Shown here: piece by piece, positions 10,686 to 22,937 of the stretch
How the letters are laid out: each line of letters opens with the position of its first letter
Numbering within the stretch: the stretch's first letter is position 1
NCBI GenBank assembly: GCA_905221605.1
Contig: CAJNDS010001202.1
Span: forward strand, 404,854 to 468,853
Direction of reading: 5' to 3'
Origin: Symbiodinium natans
Taxonomy: Eukaryota; Sar; Dinophyceae; Suessiales; Symbiodiniaceae
Length of the DNA: 64,000 bases
Program-made: the position numbers and the translations under genes
The notes under the pieces: generated by a model
Told to the model about the DNA's origin: nothing
What the model saw: only the letters and a program-made list of their open reading frames with translations
The model's database searches: none

Positions 10686-12413
10686 ATGGCCAAGAAGCGA
10701 AGCAAGAAGGAAGCTCAGGAACTGAAGCAAAGCCTCTTTTCAGAGAGCTCCCATGGTTTAGGGTTTGGGGATTTAGGGTTTAGGGTTTAGAGGTTTAGGG
10801 GTCTAGTGGTTTAGGGGTGTGGGTTCGAATTGAGGGTGTGGGGAGGCGGGGGGGGGGGGGGGGCAACATGCAGGAGCCGAAAACGTCCCAATTCCATTCC
10901 TTTCGGGTGATATGAACTCCAACATACTGATTCTAAACAAACTCTGCCCGAAAGCCACAAGCCTCGAAGTGCCAATTGCAAAACAAGCAGGCGCCTATCC
11001 TGAAGAAGCTCTAAACCCGAAATGCTCAGACCCCCCCCCCCCCCCTCAATCACTCTCTGGCCTAGGCTTTTGAGCTTTTGGGGTTCTACAGGGTTTTTTA
11101 GCACGCCAACCAAACAAATCGGACCCCTCTTCATCTTTGGGTGCGGTTGGATGTAGGGTGAGGCATGAGGGGTTTAGTTTAGGGCACCCTACATGGGGGG
11201 TGTACGATACTAAGGGCACCCACACACAATAAACCCTCAGCCCCAAACTAAACCCTCACAGGCTTCAGGGGTTTGGGGAAGAGTGAAGCCCCCTAAACCC
11301 CTGCGCCTTCAGCGACGATAGGAGGCTCCGCGAACGGCATTTCGCCTGTGGCGGCTCGGAGGAACCCGCAATCCCCGCCCCACACCCCACACCCCACACC
11401 CCACACCCCACACCCCACACCCCACACCCCACACCCCACACACCCCACACCCCACACCCCACACCCCACACCCCACACCCCACACCCCACACCCCACACC
11501 CCACATCTTCAGCGCCTTCACCGGGCTTGGGGTGTGGGGGGGGGGGGGGGTTGGGGGCCTCCCCAGACTTTCCCTGAAACTATTCTTGGAGCTTGGCGCG
11601 GCCAAGACCTCTCTGAAGGCAGTATCGTTGCACCTGTGTTACGTGCAAAACCGTTTCCAGCCTACTTATGTTACTTATGATTATGAGGAGGGTACCCAAA
11701 GGCTCCTATGTAGTACCTGTTTGGGGTAGTATACTAGAATCCCCTATAACTAACCCCAAAAGGAACTACATTGGAGTGGGTAAGCAACACCAAAGCTCGC
11801 CCCTACGAACGCAAACGCCCCGACCTCCGAAGGAGATGTGACTCGCAGCTATTCGAAGCTGCCAGGATGGAGGCTGCAGATATTCTGCTCTTGGCGGTCC
11901 CTCAACCCTAAAACCTGAACCCTAAACCCTGAACCCTAAACACTCAACCCCATAAACCCTAAACCCCAAAACCCCAAAAACCCTAAACCCCAAAAACCCC
12001 AAAAACCCTAAACCCTATAACCCTAAACCCTAAACCCTAAACCCTGAACCCTTCGAGGGCATGGAGGGGTTGAGTCAGCCCCAGGGCCCCACATGCGGCC
12101 TCAGTGAGGCCTGGGGGTTCCTCAGCAGCTTTTGCCGGCTCCATCCCCCCCCGGAGGCACGCTTCTCTGAAGGGGTTTAGGGTTTAGGGTTTAGGGTTTG
12201 GCCTGTAGGGTTTAGAAGGTCTCTCGAAATTTAGGGTTTAGGGTTTATGGATAGGGGTTAGGTTTGGGGGGGGGGGGGGGGGGGGGGTGAAGGACTCTAG
12301 GATTTAAGGGTTCAGCTTCTTGTGGTTCATGTTCAAAGCACTATGACCTCTGGGCGGTTAGGGCTTCGGGCTCTGAGTTTCTGAATGCCAAGCTACAGCT
12401 TGAGAAAGTATAG
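10686..12413 (+). CDS. Small unknown protein, six-exon model
   Basis: Plus-strand exons 10686-10755, 11322-11361, 11567-11637, 11796-11896, 12058-12168 and 12378-12413. The model opens with ATG (MAKKRSKKEAQELKQSLFSE) and ends with LNAKLQLEKV and TAG. Reading phase is kept at all five junctions (1, 2, 1, 0, 0), with GT or GA donors. An AG at 10673-10674, 11 nt before the ATG, could accept a trans-spliced leader. The product is about 165 residues: a Lys/Glu-rich start, a stretch LSLKLFLELGAAKTSLKAVS, then a basic RPYERKRPDLRRR segment. No family recognised. Each intron holds repeats: TTTAGGG, an ACCCCAC array, an inverted-repeat element, CCCTAAA, and TTTAGGG. Several exons are also open on the minus strand, so the model is tentative. 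Confidence 0.45.
11380..11503. repeat. ACCCCAC heptamer array
   Basis: About 17 units of ACCCCAC, a C-rich drift of the telomere-like unit, with one register slip near 11440. The Gly/Val/Cys/Trp frames across it are artefacts. Confidence 0.95.
11703..11776. mobile_element. 74-bp inverted-repeat element
   Basis: The ends CTCCTATGTAGTACC...TTTGGGGT and ACCCCAAAAGG...ACATTGGAG are complementary over about 24 bp with few mismatches. It lies inside an intron of the plus-strand gene model. Confidence 0.6.
11905..12050. repeat. Degenerate CCCTAAA array
   Basis: Imperfect units with CCCCAAAA spacers. A TTTAGGG block and a G-run of about 23 follow at 12176-12290. Confidence 0.85.
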
Positions 12414-12936
12414 GAGGCAGCTGCATGTTGAGCCGAAAATGCCCCCGAACCCACGCAGCCGTGTCACTCACCTCTCCCAAACACCCAGCCTGCAAGCCGA
12501 AGCTCACACACAGACTCCTTCCTTTGCTCTAGCTACGTCTGAGCACCCTAAACGTTGGGGGTTTAGGGTTTAGGGTTAGGGGAACAGCCCCCTGCTTGTC
12601 CCAAACCTCCCGGGAAGTATGGATGCACAGGAGAGCAGGAGGCAGTGAGGTTCAACTCGAACCGAAACCTCCTACAGAGGACTGAAGGACTTGGAGCCTC
12701 CAAAAGCCAAACCCTAAATTTAAGCGAGCTTTGCTGTGGCGCAGAGAGCCGAACTGAAGGCAGGCCCTGTTCTCCGAATGTGTGCGTCATGAAGGACTTC
12801 GCTTTGCTGAGTGCCTTAAACTCTCTCAGTTCTCGTGACTGAGGAACCAGCCAGGCAGCCGTGCCCCAAGCCGCGGCACACTGTGAAAACAACGCCACGC
12901 ACGCTTTGTGCTGGCCCATGCGCCCGTGGCTAAGTC
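12414..12936. other. Convergent intergenic or 3' UTR stretch
   Basis: Lies between a plus-strand stop and the minus-strand stop of the ankyrin gene. The minus-strand frame at 12563-12940 runs through it, but nothing supports it as coding. Confidence 0.35.
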
Positions 12937-15900
12937 TCAAGACTGAAGATGCCGCTCTATAAGCATTTTGACCGGCGGAGGGTGATGTTGCTGAGCCAAT
13001 ATCTGCTTGGCAGTCCTTCCCTGGCGATCAGGCTGCTCCGCATCAGCTCGATAGGCGAGAAGGCCCAAGACAATCGGAGCCACATGCTGCTCTAGAGCTG
13101 CATGGAGGGGTGTTCTGCCCCAGTTGTCAGCCCGGGCAACGTCCACATGTGCTAGAAGCAGGGTCAAGACAGCCCTCGTATGGCCCATGGAAGCAGCCAC
13201 CCACAGCGGCGTCCTTTCCCAGTTGTCCGCAAGGTCAAGATCAGCCCCAGCGGAGAACAGGGCCCAAAGGACTGTCTCGGAATTGCCTCGGGCAGCAACC
13301 AGGGCCGGTGATCGGCCCCAACGGTCTAACTTGTTGGGATCGGCCCTGACATCAAGGAATGCGCTCGCCATCTGATGGGTGCCCAAGGTGGCTGAAATCG
13401 CGAGCGGCGTCGTGCCGGCCACAATCAGGTCCTCTTCAAAGCGAGATCCGAACTCGACATTGTCCTCCTCTGTGCAGGCCCAATTGGGATCTGCCTTCGC
13501 GTCCGCAAGCAGGTAAACATCATCCCGATCCCGGTAGCTAGCACGGGATCTAATCCACCCATCCGACCCCTTCCATGCAGCATGCCACAACGGTGGCCCA
13601 AAGCAATCAAAGTCCCAGGCGCCAGGCAAGTTGACGTCAGCAGAGGCATCAATCAAGCGCTGCACTGCCCCTCCAGCACAGACGACAGCGTTGGTCAGGG
13701 CTGTTTGCCCACAGGGCCCCGTTTGGTTCACATCTGCGCGTGCTTGCAGGAGGACTTCGACGATATCCAGGGCATCACCAGCCTCTACCAGCGGTGTGGT
13801 TCCCATGTGTTCTTCGAGCTCCCCTGCCTCATTCGGGTCCTGACGAAAGGATGGCCCTTCAATCACCCTCTAAAACCCAACAAGGGAAAATGCAAGATAT
13901 CCCGAGGCCTCTACTAGATGACATGCCCCGGCACCTGCGAAGCGCGCAGTGTGAGGCCTAGTTGGAGCGCCCTAAACCGTAAAACCCTATCCTCACAAAC
14001 CCCAAAACCCTAAACCCTCAAACCTTAAACCCTCAAACCCTAAACCCTCAAACCCTCAAACCCTCAAACCCTCAAACCCTCAAACCCTCAAACCCTCAAA
14101 CCCTCAAACCCTCCAAACCTTAAACCCTAAATCCTATACCCTAAACCCTCAACCCCTAATTCATTTGGGTCCTGAGGCTCGCTGAGGATCTGCTCCAGAG
14201 ATTCCCAGTCCTGGCAACCACCCCAGCATGACCAGAAGCCCACCCCCAGTCTTGCAAGCCCCCAAAAACCCCGGCTAGGGTTTAGGGTTTGGGGTTTGGG
14301 GTTTAGGGTTTAGGGCTTAGGGCTTAGGGTTTAGGGCTTAGGGCTTAGGGCTTAGGGCTTAGGGTTTAGGGTTTAGGGTTTAGGGTTTCGGGTTCAGGGT
14401 TTAGGAGTACCCCATTCCCAAGCTCAAAGCCAGCCCCCCGAGCATTCTTCGGGGCATCTTCTGTCCCAAGTCTGGATGGCTTGGAGGAGCTCATCAGCCC
14501 GTCCCCTCTGCAGTGGCAGAAGAAGAAGCTGCACCTGTGTTGTCTTAGACCGGGTTTTTTAGGGTTTAGGGTTTATAGTTTTAAGGTTTATGGTCTTAGG
14601 GTTTAGGGTTCTTAGGTTCTTAGGTGTATAGTTTTAGGGGGGTTTAGGGTTTATAGTTTTGGTTTATAGTCTTAGGGTTCTCAGGGCCATAGGGGTTAGA
14701 GTAGGACGGGCGAATCAGCTGGCGAATCAGCTCTGAAGGTTTTCGGGCGAGGGTCTGGAAGCTCGAGGGTTTGGGCTTGGGAGGCTGAGGGCGGGGGGGG
14801 GGGGGGGGTATCCCTAAACCCTACACCCTAAACCCTAAACATTAAAACCGTAAACCGGTTCAGGTTGTGCGCTGTGGGGATGCGTTTGCGGGCTTGGGAT
14901 CTGCACCTCCTCGTCCCAACTTTCCAGGGCGAAAAGGTTGTCCTAGCCAGGTGAGGAATGAGGGTTTAGGGTGCCATTATGGTTTAGGGCCCGGGATTGC
15001 GTTTACGTGTGGGCCGGGCAGGGGGGGGGGGGTGATGTTTCGAGGACGCCAGGCGAAGGGCGTGCTTAGGGTTTAAACTTTAGGAAGTTGGGCCGAGGTC
15101 TAAACGGGTTCCTTGTCGGCAAGAGGGCGGCCCTGGTGTGTCAGCTTCTGCCGGAAGGTGGAATGGCCACACTTCTCCTAGGCGGTTTCTTGTCCAGGGC
15201 TTTGGCGGTTTCATTTTTGGTTGGGATTTCGGGGGCTTAGGGTTTAGGGTTTAGGGCTTAAGGAACCTTAAACCCTAAACCCTAAACCCTAAACCCTAAA
15301 CCCTAAACCCTAAACCCTAAACCCTAAACCCTAAACCCTAAACCCTAAACCCTAAACCGGGGGAGGGGCGCACCCCTGGCTTCGACTTCAGGTCGGGCCG
15401 GGCTTCGCGGATGCGCTTCTTGAGCTCAGAGGCTGTAAACACCTCTTCGCCGAGGGCGGTGAACCTTGGTGGCTGCTAAGAAGCCCGAAGCTGAAAACCC
15501 CAAGCCTTGAGCACCTTGTTGAGTTTAGGGTTTAGGGTTTAGGGTTTAGGGTTTAGGGTTTAGGGTTTAGGGTTTAGGGTTTAGGGTTTAGGGTTTAGGG
15601 TTTAGGGTTTAGGGTTTAGGGTTTAGGGTTTAGGGTTTAGGGTTTAGGGTTTAGGGTTTAGGGTTTAGGGTTAGGGTTTAGGGTTTCGGGTTTCGGGCTT
15701 GGGGCTTGGGGTTTGGGGTTTGGGGTTTGGGGTTTATTAAGGGTTTGGGTTGGGATGCTCCCCCCTATAACCGGGATGATAGTAGGGGTACGATAATCCC
15801 TATTAAGGACTGTTAGAAAAAGGCGGGAACATCCCAACCTAAGCCCTAAGCCCAACTCATCGGCTCTTTCTGAAAGGATGAAGATCATGGTAAACCGTGT

Positions 15901-16709
15901 GCGCAAAGAGCACGCGCATGAAGTGAGTCAACACTCCTCATAATTTTCTTCTTTCAATGATGAGAAATTGGAGGTACAAAACCCTTAGAAATCATGTAAT
16001 CCTTTATCTGCATGGAATTATTTGTCTGAAATTATTATCGCACACTAGCTTCATATTTTAGATGAGCTCTTCCAGAACTTTCCTATCATCCGTAATGATA
16101 ATGCTGGGGCTTTTAGGGAAGTGGCTCAAGAGCCCGCAAATGATACTGCATGTTCCTCACTCTCCCACCTTCTGGACTCAATTCTAGCCTTATTGGATCA
16201 CCGGGGAAGTTATGGGTGATTTTCTTCACGAGATGTTCCCTGAAAAGACCGTTCATTCTTCATCTCTGTCTCAACCCTATAATCCTTTCATACAGGACAA
16301 GGGAGGAGCAAGGCAAACCACACCAAGCGGCTTACTCCGTATTGGTGTCATATGGAGCTACCTTGTGTGAACTACTTTGCAGACCCTAAGCCCGAAAAGC
16401 CCTAAACCCTATAAAAAAAAACAAACCCCAAACTGACAGGCAAGGAACTCGTCTGCCCCCACACTGACCACCTTGATGGTTGGGGGCTGAGTTTAGGGGT
16501 TAGTTTGGATTCAGGAGGGTTCGGGGGTTTGAAGCTTAGTGGCTTATAAGGCAAAGCTCGCAGGAAGTTCAGGGCATGTCTTGTATAACGCCTTTCCCTA
16601 ACCCTAAACCTAAACCCTAAACCCTAAACCCTGGTGTTGAGGGAGCCGTGGGGAGTCCCTCAAGATGCCCCGGGGCTCGCAGCAAGGAGGGCAAAGTCTT
16701 GGCTTTAAG

Positions 16710-16740
<31 letters not shown>

Positions 16741-17049
16741 AAAGCACGTGGTACAAATGCGGGTGGTGGTTATGCAAGACTGGACAAAAAACATCCCCCA
16801 AAAAGAAGACCCAATCATCCAGCACCGTGAGCGCCCCCAAAAACCTCCTAGAACTTAGGCCCTGAAGCTCGAGCCATACTCCTCAACCGTCCCCGGTGTT
16901 CAGCGCGCCCGAAGCCCAACACCCTGAACCCCCTACTACAGGCCTCGTCCCCGGCCAAGTTTACCACGCGCAGGGTACCCATGGCGCGGGACACGTGAAG
17001 GGATGAGCCTTGGCCTACGCTGCCCCCAATGACCAAGCCTTCCGAGAGC
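12937..17049 (-). CDS. Ubiquitin-like plus ankyrin-repeat protein
   Basis: The large last exon (12937-13839, TGA stop) encodes at least seven ankyrin repeats, for example DIVEVLLQARADVNQTGPCG, GRSPALVAARGNSETVLWAL and NWERTPLWVAASMGHTRAVL. Upstream minus-strand exons at 14172-14250, 14473-14534, 15112-15177, 15374-15432, 16438-16471 and 16944-17049 keep phase. They give GTLRVVNLAGDE, VVSVGADEF, SELKKRIREARPDLKSKPG, STFRQKLTHQGRPLADK, VQLLLLPLQRGRADELLQAI and WESLEQILSEPQ. This N-terminal ubiquitin-like fold followed by ankyrins is a common dinoflagellate architecture, presumably for protein binding. The start is unplaced; the first exon has an internal Met in SRAMGTLRVV. A further exon may lie at about 17450-17535. 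Exon 15374-15432 could instead begin at 15475. Donors are GC, GA and GT. All six introns hold telomere-like DNA. Confidence 0.85.
13966..14157. repeat. CCCTCAAA octamer array
   Basis: Imperfect CCCTAAA flanks around about 10 units of CCCTCAAA (about 14031-14112). Lies in the last intron of the ankyrin gene. Confidence 0.9.
14276..14405. repeat. TTTAGGG/CTTAGGG array
   Basis: About 18 units, with clustered CTTAGGG variants in the middle. A looser TTTAGGG/TTATAG region follows at 14556-14700. Confidence 0.9.
15233..15358. repeat. Telomere-like hairpin (TTTAGGG then CCCTAAA)
   Basis: A short TTTAGGG block joins about 13 CCCTAAA units through CTTAAGGAACCTTAA, itself nearly palindromic. It fills the short intron between ankyrin-gene exons 15374-15432 and 15112-15177. 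Confidence 0.9.
15520..15690. repeat. TTTAGGG array, about 23 units
   Basis: Clean array in the intron between ankyrin-gene exons at 16438 and 15432, degrading to TTTGGGG at its right end. Confidence 0.95.
15748..15840. mobile_element. 93-bp inverted-repeat element, family F
   Basis: The ends GGTTGGGATGCTCCC and its near complement GGGAACATCCCAACC are inverted. The core GGGATGATAGTAGGGGTAC and AAGGACTGTTAG recur at 41131-41207, with the core flipped. It lies within an ankyrin-gene intron. Confidence 0.7.
16590..16760. repeat. CCCTAAA block, then C20-A13 tract
   Basis: A small CCCTAAA block at 16590-16633 and a run of about 20 C followed by 13 A at 16711-16743. Confidence 0.85.
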
Positions 17050-18323
17050 CTGAAAAACATGCCGGGCAAAGCTCAAAAACCCCTAAAAAAAAGCCCGAAG
17101 CTCGGAACCCTGAGCCCGAATAGCAACCTTAAGCTCCCTCAGCCTCGAAGTGTCAGCACTCTCTCACAAGCCAGTGAAAGACCTTTTGATCAGGGTTTCG
17201 GGTTTAGATGCTGCTGACCTCAAGCTCCCTTGGCACCTCTTTTAGAGCTGCAGCTGAGGGTTTTTTTGAGGGGGTTACAACGTTGAGGGGTTCTCGGCTT
17301 CAGTTGCGTGAGGGCTGAGTCACCTCCAACCTATCCCTAAACCCCCTCCGCAGAAAACCAGCGCAGGGTGCTTTGTCAGAAACCCTAAACCCTAAACCCT
17401 GAACCCTAAACCCTGAAGGCTAAACCCCGAATGACCTTTCACTGTGACCCTTCAACTCCTCGGTTCGCTGCCCGCTCTGACTTTTCCTCGTCGCTTCTGG
17501 TCGAGGACACTCCGGTCCGGAGGCTACAAGAAATAGTACCCTAAACCCTAAACCCTAAACCCTAAACCCTAAACCCTAAACCCTAAACCCTAAACCCTAA
17601 ACCCTAAACCCTAAACCCTAAAATAGTAGTTACAACAATAAGTAATAGTAGTTACAACAAGAGGCAATAGTAGTTACAACAATAAGCATCCGGGTTTAGG
17701 GTTTAGGGTGTAGGGCTTAGGGTTTGGGGTTTAGGGTGATAAGTATAGTAATAAATATAGAAATGAAAAATAAAGTAGTAATAACAAATAGAAAGTAGCA
17801 AACAAAAATAGGGCAATAATAACAAATTGATTAACACTTATTAGAAGTAGTACTATAAGAACCATGAGACCGAGAACTCATGTAGTCATCGTCATTATTG
17901 TAAAGGATCGCAAGAGAAGTCTTTTGCCCTGGAATGCGGTTGTCTGCCCCTGTGCGCGTGCAGAAAAATGCTGGCGTACGCTGGAGTGCATCTTTGTAGT
18001 ACTCTATAGCAAATGTGACAACACGATGCTCAGGTTGAACAAAGAGGCGACCGCACATTCAAAGGGCGACAGCACATTTGGGGGTTCACCAGCGCTGCTC
18101 GCGATGGGTTAGGGCTTGCCCATGCCCTCACTCGCCACATCACGCGATGCCTCAGAACTGACTCAGAACGGAGAGAGCTCAGAGCAAATCATGGCTTAAA
18201 GCCCCCCGGGATCTCAAAGCACAACTGTTGCAGCTTGAGATTTCAAAACCCTGACAAATTTGAGTCGTGTATAGAGGTCTATCAGACCCTCTCTGTTTCG
18301 AGTGTTCTCAACACACACCCCTC
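17050..18323. other. Region between the ankyrin and Pin1 genes
   Basis: Holds CCCTAAA arrays (17385-17420 and 17538-17620, 12 clean units), three GTAGTTACAACAA repeats near 17626-17690, and an AT-rich stretch to 17880. A minus-strand stretch at about 17450-17535 reads SGPECPRPEATRKSQSGQRT after CTTGTAG and may be an N-terminal exon of the ankyrin gene. Confidence 0.45.
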
Positions 18324-21300
18324 TCAATCTGGGCAACCCCGACGCAGGATGATGTGGCTGCCGCTGTCCTTCGTATCGGGCCCCTGAAGGTTTAGGGTTT
18401 AGGGTTTAGGTTTAGGGTTTAGGGTTTGGGGTTTAGGGTTTAGGGTTTAGGGTTTAGAGATTAGGGTTTAGGCTTTAGGGTACAATCCCCTGAACCCTCA
18501 AACCCAAAACGCCCTAAACCCCAAAACGCCCAAAACACCACCACAAAAAAAAAAAAACACAGAAATAAGCTGGCGAGAAAACACAATGAGCCCCAAACGG
18601 ATCGTTCTGCTTCAAAGCATTGGCTAGCACGACGTCCGCCGAGTAAAACGAAGTGGTTGGGATGCCAGTTCGGCGCAACAATGGGGCCGTTGCAAATTGA
18701 GCATGTCCCCAACATAGGGGTACCCCTACCCCCCCCCCCCCCACCCAAAATATTATGACCCTAAGTATATAGGAACCCGCAAAAGGGTACCTCTGTTTTC
18801 GGAAACCCCCAGTTCGGAATAGGGACTGCAATCTTTATCCCCCTCCCGGTCAGTCCGTGTCGATGATGCCGCTCATCTTCCCCACTTCGAGGGCGTAGGA
18901 GGCTTCCTGCGAAGGGCGACACAGGTACCCACCCGAAATCCTGGAGTCCTAGACCCCCCTAAGCCGCCTAAACCCCCTACTAAGCCCTTAAAGCAAAAAC
19001 AGAATCCCCTATATAAACTCTAAACCCTAAACCCTAAACCCCAAACCCCAAACCCTAAACCCTAAACCCTAAACCCAAACCCCTATTAAGCCCTCAAAGC
19101 AAAACCCAGAATCCCTCACAAGAGATGGGGCGCGGCCTCGAAGGGCTTCTGCATCTCACCAGGGCCAAAGAAGCCGAGATCGCCACCCTCACGATCGGCT
19201 CTTGGCAGTTTAGGGTTTAGGGTTTAGGGTTTAGGGTTTAGGGTTTAGGGTTTAGGGTTTAGGGTTTACGGTTTAGGGGTACCCTCAAAGCGACGCCAAA
19301 ACGACTCAAACCCCCGAAGCCCAGCAGGTTCCAGACACTAAGGATCACAGTTCTTGGGGGCATTGTGGTTTCGCAGGGGCGGCTAACGGCGGCTACTCCT
19401 TCCTTGTTCCTCCGCCTCATTTGCCAGCTGAGCGCCTTGCCACAACAAACATCTTGCTAAGTAGGGGAGTCCCTCATGCTGGTGCACCGCCAACTGACTG
19501 CAGTCCCTGCATCGAGGAGCTCGGGGTCATAGTCGTGGAAGGAGGCATGGGGAGAATGAGCCCCGTTCAGTTGGCACCCTCTCGAGTGCTCACGGCATGA
19601 CTGTGCTGCTGCAAGTGGCCAGCTCCCAAGCAAACAGCTCCACACAAAGCTTCACCGCTAGCTTCAGGCGCTGGCCATTGGTCTCTCAATGACACTCTCT
19701 GCCCAAAGGCACGGGGACTTTCCCCGCAGCATGCTGGGGAGCGAGCTCCCTGTCTGTTGGCTGCGTGGCCGTGCTTCCTCTGCCTCCTTTGCCAGCTGAG
19801 CGCTTTTCCATCTGTGGCTGCCGCAAAAAAAACACATAATCAAGTCATGCAGGTTCATCGCCACCAATGCACCAAACTGTACAAACCTGAACTGCAGTCC
19901 CTGCATCGAGGAGCTCGGGGTCATAGTCGTGGAAGGAGGCATGGGGAGAATGAGCCCCGTTGGCACCCTCTCGAGTGCTCACGGCATGACTGTGCTGCTG
20001 CAAGTGGCCAGCTCCCAAGCAAACAGCTCCACACAAAGCTTCACCGCTAGCTTCAGGCGCTGGCCATTGGTCTCTCAATGACACTCTCTGCCCAAAGGCA
20101 CGGGGACTTTCCCCGCAGCATGCTGGGGAGCGAGCTCCCTGTCTGTTGGCTGCGTGGCCGTGCTTCCTCTGCCTCCTTTGCCAGCTGAGCGCTTTTCCAT
20201 CTGTGGCTGCCGCAAAAAAAACACATAATCAAGTCATGCAGGTTCATCGCCACCAATGCACCAAACTGTACAAACCTGAACTGCAGTCCCTGCATCGAGG
20301 AGCTCGGGGTCATAGTCGTGGAAGGAGGCATGGGGAGAATGAGCCCCGTTCAGTTGGCACCCTCTCGAGTGCTCACGGCATGACTGTGCTGCTGCAAGTG
20401 GCCAGCTCCCAAGCAAACAGCTCCACACAAAGCTTCACCGCTAGCTTCAGGCGCTGGCCATTGGTCTCCCAATGACACTCTCTGCCCAAAGGCACGGGGA
20501 CTTTCCCCGCAGCATGCTGGGGAGCGAGCTCCCTGTCTGTTGGCTGCGTGGCCGTGCTTCCTCTGCCTCCTTTGCCAGCTGAGCGCTTTTCCATCTGTGG
20601 CTGCCGCAAAAAAAACACATAATCAAGTCATGCAGGTTCATCGCCACCAATGCACCAAACTGTACAAACCTGAACTGCAGTCCCTGCATCGAGGAGCTCG
20701 GGGTCATAGTCGTGGAAGGAGGCATGGGGAGAATGAGCCCCGTTCAGTTGGCACCCTCTCGAGTGCTCACGGCATGACTGTGCTGCTGCAAGTGGCCAGC
20801 TCCCAAGCAAACAGCTCCACACAAAGCTTCACCGCTAGCTTCAGGCGCTGGCCATTGGTCTCCCAATGACACTCTCTGCCCAAAGGCACGGGGACTTTCC
20901 CCGCAGCATGCTGGGAAGCGAGCTCCCTGTCCGTCGGCTTTGCCAACCTGGTGAGCACCTGTCCATCCATTCATCCATTTGCCGCTTCATCACCGCGATT
21001 GCAAACTATACAGGTTTAACTGCAGTCCCTGCCGGGTGCAATGCCCGAGACCATGAGAAGCCGGCCCTCTTTCAGATGTCGAGTTGAAGGTTGCGGGCCA
21101 AGGGCGTTTTGCAGCTCTAATTTGGGCGCCTACATGATCAGAATAAGGTTTTGGGGTGGGTTCATATATATTTCTAATTATGTAGTATGCTGATATAGCA
21201 ACCATAAAGGAATACTATTCTAGTAATTCTTCCGACCCCCCCAATGTTAGATGTTATCTTGTCAATCTGCACCGATGGCACCTCCCACGGGCTCTGCGTC

Positions 21301-22937
21301 TAACAAAGCCAAAGCGGCTGCGCAGGAATCGATAAGGGGGTTTCCGAATTTAGGGGTACCTTATTGGGGTCTTTAGTATCATCCGCTATTTGGGGGTCTA
21401 TATTGGGGGCCCCTTATTGTCGTAAACCCCCAAAAAAGACCCTTCAAAAGAGCCTTGATAAACTCCAGGACGAAACCCTGAAGCCCGAAATTTGGGGCCC
21501 CCAGAGACTGCTCCCCTAAATCCCTAAATCCCTAAACCCGAAATCTCTAGATCCCTAGATCCCGAAACCCTAAAGCCTGAACCCCTAAACTCCTAAACTC
21601 CTAAACCCTACAAACCCCAAACCCTAAACCCTTAATCCCTAAATCCTAAACTCGGAAACCCTATAAACCCTATCAACCCTATAGACCCTATAAACCTATA
21701 AACCCTGTAAACCCTACAAGCCCTATAAACCCTATAAACCCTATAAACCCCGTAAACCCTATAAACCCTAAACCCTATAAACCCTAAATCCCTAAATCCC
21801 TAATAATCTAATAATCCCTAAATCCCTAAATCCCTAAATCCCTAAATCCCTAAATCCCTAAATCCCTAAATCCCTAAATCCCTAAATCCCTAAATCCCTA
21901 AATCCCTAAATCCCTAAATCCCTAAATCCCTAAATCCCTAAATCCCTAAATCCCTAAATCCTAAATCCCTAAATCCCTAAATCCCTAAATCCCTAAATCC
22001 CTAAATCCCCCAAATCCCTAAATCCCTAAATCCCTAAATCCCCAAATCAGTAATAAAAAAAACACCCTAAAAGCCCCTCCCAAGAAGCCTGCGCGTAGGA
22101 GCCACAGTCGCTTCGGCCCGAGGCTTCCTTGGCGAAGGCGTCGACGAGCTCCTTCAGGGGCTTTGGGGTTTAGGGTTTAGGGTTTAGGGCTAGGGTTTAG
22201 GGTTTAGGGTCTAGGGTTTAGGGTTAAGGGTTTCGGGTTTAGGGTTTAGGGTTTCGGGTTTCGGGTTTAGGGGTTAGGGGTTTGGGGTTTAGGGTTTAAG
22301 GTTTAGGGTTTTAGGGTTTTGGGGTTTAGGGTTTGGGGTTTTAGGGTTTTGGGGTTTAGCGTGAGGTTTAGGGGTTTTAGGGGTTTTAGGGGGTTTTGGG
22401 GTGTTTTAGGGTGTTAGGGTTCTGAGAGCCGTTGGAGTTCGAAGCTTGGGCCTCGGGTGCGCGAAGTGCTAGTGGCTTGGGCCGTCCGAACTACCCCACC
22501 TTTTCTGGGTTTAGGGTTTAAGTTTAGGGCTTATAGGGTTTATAGGGTTTATAGGGTATAGGGTATAGGGTATAGGGTTTAGGGTTTAGGGTTTAGGGTT
22601 TATGAACTACCCACCTTTTCTGGGCTTCCCTCTTTTTCTCAAGCCCAAGTTCCGGCTTTCCACCATGTCAGCTTTTGTTCAAGGGAGGCCCTGGCTGAGG
22701 CGCCCCTTTTCGGGGGGGGATTGGCAATGAAGCGACTTGCCTCTCGGGGCTGGAGCGTCAACTGTAGACTTGGGGAGTTCTTCCCAAAATTGGGTAGCCT
22801 CTTTTTTTTGGGGGGGGGGGGCTGAAGGGGGTTCTATCATGTTTGAATATCCGCCGACCCTGGCGGCGTGTTGGATGGGTTTGAGGAGGTGAAAACCTCC
22901 CTCTTTCCCTCCTTACCCCCCCAAAACGCGGGGGGGG

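Noticed and set aside
11265-11680. Gly/Val/Cys/Trp and Pro/His/Thr repeat proteins
   Set aside because: Translation of the ACCCCAC array in all frames.
19757-20869. Four copies of about 109-codon frames in the 394-bp repeat
   Set aside because: The unit length is not divisible by 3, both strands are open, and the block lies inside a Pin1 intron.
22423-22475. Extra Pin1 exon (FELQRL...) between the loop and the SDC exon
   Set aside because: Phases fitted, but exon 23260-23328 gives the canonical parvulin helix with correct spacing. A useful warning that phase agreement alone misleads here.
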